A DNA stretch of 64,000 nt from Gadus chalcogrammus. Taxonomy: Eukaryota; Chordata; Actinopteri; Gadiformes; Gadidae. The position numbers and the translations under genes are program-made. Of this stretch, positions 63,701 through 64,000 are shown piece by piece. The notes under the pieces were generated by a model, which saw only the letters and a program-made list of their open reading frames with translations, did not search any database and was not told where the DNA came from. Within the stretch, counting starts at the first letter, position 1; every line of letters begins with the position of its first letter. The stretch spans positions 17,212,431 through 17,276,430 of the forward strand of contig NC_079431.1 in NCBI RefSeq assembly GCF_026213295.1, written 5' to 3'.

Positions 63701-64000
63701 AGGTCATTATAATCATCAGTTATCAGCTTGTCGGGCATGGTGTTTACAATCTTGCTTTCACTGTCAGGTCATCCAGTCCAATTCTCGACCTGGCCTCATG
63801 TCACAGTGAGAGCTGCAGAGGTTACACCCTTCACACTGGCGCAAAGGGCGTTGTTATTCGGCCAGGATAGCCCCTGCTACGACTCCTGCATCTTCGGAAG
63901 GATATCACATGTACTTCTTCTGAGACCCACTCGACAGCGTTCTCACGCTACGGTAAAGCCAGAGGTTGTAGGGATGGGAGGGGAGAGGAAGGTAGGGAGG
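63701..64000. other. window end, no feature recognised
   Basis: Mixed sequence without a recognised exon. The missing first ctdsp1 exon was not found here. Confidence 0.4.

Overview
The window is vertebrate genomic DNA, almost certainly from a teleost fish. The evidence is intron-rich genes with fish-like coding sequence, fish-type LINEs and small DNA transposons, and many long (CA)n microsatellites. One 100-base N gap lies at 22747-22846. Two genes face each other. On the + strand, from about 2.5 to 41.1 kb, lies what looks like the complete coding region of obscurin-like 1 (obsl1), a sarcomeric M-band and cytoskeletal adaptor. It has 28 coding exons, 26 Ig-type modules (one degenerate and cut by the gap), one fibronectin III module, and about 2,530 residues if the gapped exon is normal size. 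On the - strand, from 54.1 down to 44.3 kb, lies the RNA polymerase II CTD small phosphatase gene ctdsp1 (SCP1), with its intronic microRNA miR-26a. The first, short ctdsp1 exon was not found and may lie beyond 64 kb.

The most unusual item is a 2.5-kb open exon (49953-52471, - strand) inside the ctdsp1 intron between the N-terminal exon and the catalytic exon. It starts behind a strong splice acceptor with its own ATG. It encodes 838 residues of Cys-rich, then very acidic sequence with a basic cluster, and ends at a donor-like CAG|GT in exactly the phase needed to join the DxDx(T/V) catalytic exon. The straightforward inference is an alternative-promoter isoform of about 1,026 residues, in which an unknown acidic protein is fused in frame to the SCP phosphatase domain.

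Layout. 1-2.5 kb: obsl1 upstream region with a degenerate TATGGTCTC-type repeat, a (CA)n tract and two tandem hairpins. 2.6-3.6 kb: obsl1 exon 1 (Ig1-3). 3.6-18.3 kb: intron 1, a stack of nested transposons. An L2-like LINE (+) is split by two TA-flanked MITEs that carry a tRNA-SINE, and by a near full-length L1-like LINE (-). That L1 is itself split by a Harbinger-like MITE and a hAT MITE. 18.3-40.9 kb: the remaining obsl1 exons, mostly one Ig per exon with phase 1 borders. 36.5-38.8 kb: a TTAA-flanked element holding an RTE/Rex3-like LINE fragment and a hAT MITE. 41.2-44.3 kb: space between the convergent 3' ends. 44.3-54.1 kb: ctdsp1. 54-64 kb: long intron or flank with a 2.2-kb hAT element, smaller MITEs, a huge (CA)71 tract and a decayed transposase-like gene.

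Exon borders were read by eye from splice sites and reading phase. No alignment, transcript or database evidence was available, so family names rest on recognised motifs and should be read with the stated confidences.
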